Of a stretch of DNA of 64,000 nt, positions 63,789 to 64,000 are shown piece after piece. This DNA comes from Microbacterium sp. Leaf151 (lineage in GTDB: Bacteria; Actinomycetota; Actinomycetes; Actinomycetales; Microbacteriaceae). The translations under genes were made by a program, and so were the position numbers. How positions within the stretch are numbered: position 1 is the first letter of the stretch; each line of letters starts with the position of its first letter. The stretch lies in contig NZ_LMOR01000004.1 in assembly GCF_001424225.1 (NCBI RefSeq), forward strand, positions 708,485-772,484, in the 5' to 3' direction. The notes below the pieces were generated by a model. The model did not search any database. It was given only the letters and a program-made list of their open reading frames with translations, and had not been told where the DNA came from.

Positions 63789-64000
63789 TCAGCGTAGTTG
63801 CAGCTCCGCCTCGGTCTTGGGGTACGAGCGTCGCAACCACTCACCGAATTTGCGTGTCCCGAGGCACGCGGCGCGATCGGCGCAACGGATCACCTCGTCC
63901 TGCTGCGTGTAGATCCGGTAGGTGTCGACTTTGGCGTCCAACACCGCCCCGTCGAGGTTGCGCGGCAGATCGGCCGATGGGTAGCCCACGAAGTAGCGGA
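63789..64000 (-). CDS. PIG-L family deacetylase, paralogue (5' part outside window)
   Basis: The C-terminal 70 residues of a second copy of the gene at 61371. They read FVGYPSADLPRNLDGAVLDAKVDTYRIY, with two Cys in RCADRAACLGTRKF and end WLRRSYPKTEAELQLR, identical at most terminal residues to the first copy. The catalytic core lies beyond base 64000. It suggests a duplication with three small genes inserted between. Confidence 0.82.
   Translation of the reverse strand, partial: RYFVGYPSADLPRNLDGAVLDAKVDTYRIYTQQDEVIRCADRAACLGTRKFGEWLRRSYPKTEAELQLR

Overview
The window is high-GC DNA dense with genes. Gene content and layout fit an actinobacterium of the family Microbacteriaceae, most like Microbacterium: guaB3 next to guaB and guaA, CIRCE-controlled groES, a TsaB-RimI-TsaD-TsaE/Alr/AcpS block, SURF1, OhrR/Ohr and IniB-type proteins. 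No rRNA, tRNA, CRISPR array, transposase or integrase was seen. Most assignments rest on reading translated motifs, with no database search.

Layout. 0-2.5 kb: a truncated TetR regulator divergent from a metallo-beta-lactamase-fold hydrolase, then a glycosyltransferase. 2.5-3 kb: a non-coding stretch with a ~102-bp tandem repeat and a long hairpin. 3-9.4 kb (minus strand): guanine nucleotide synthesis (guaB, TMEM175-like channel, guaB3, SURF1, DUF3817, guaA). 9.6-17.2 kb: a complete branched-chain amino acid type ABC importer (livH, M, G, F, a lipoprotein, and convergent livK), then a RarD-like exporter. 17.4-17.8 kb: groES with two CIRCE operators.

18-41.7 kb is the most interesting part. 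A plus-strand gene set (membrane-anchored Hsp70-like protein, large LuxR regulator, IniB-like Asp/Asn/Thr-rich protein, small membrane protein) faces a minus-strand set (two more Asn/Asp/Ser-rich proteins, then two dynamin-like GTPases of about the lengths of mycobacterial IniA and IniC). Together they look like an expanded relative of the mycobacterial iniBAC envelope-stress locus. Between the 3' ends of the two sets lies about 12 kb of unrelated DNA: a broken CPBP protease gene, a secreted phosphodiesterase-like protein with a small exported partner, and a tightly coupled phosphonate uptake and catabolism operon (phnD, phnC, double phnE, FAD amine oxidase, phosphonatase-like HAD hydrolase, zinc alcohol dehydrogenase) with a divergent GntR regulator and an EamA permease. 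I infer this block was inserted.

42-57 kb is housekeeping: a THUMP-like methyltransferase, the t6A genes tsaD, tsaB and tsaE with rimI, alanine racemase, holo-ACP synthase, glmS, pantothenate kinase, an Ppx/GppA phosphatase, glmM and the rplM-rpsI ribosomal protein pair. glmS and glmM supply UDP-GlcNAc precursors and alr supplies D-alanine, so the section is weighted to peptidoglycan precursors.

57-64 kb: an alpha/beta hydrolase, a lipoprotein, a CNNM/CorC-type membrane protein, the OhrR-Ohr organic peroxide pair with tandem operators, two paralogous PIG-L deacetylases (the second cut by the window end) and three small proteins between them.
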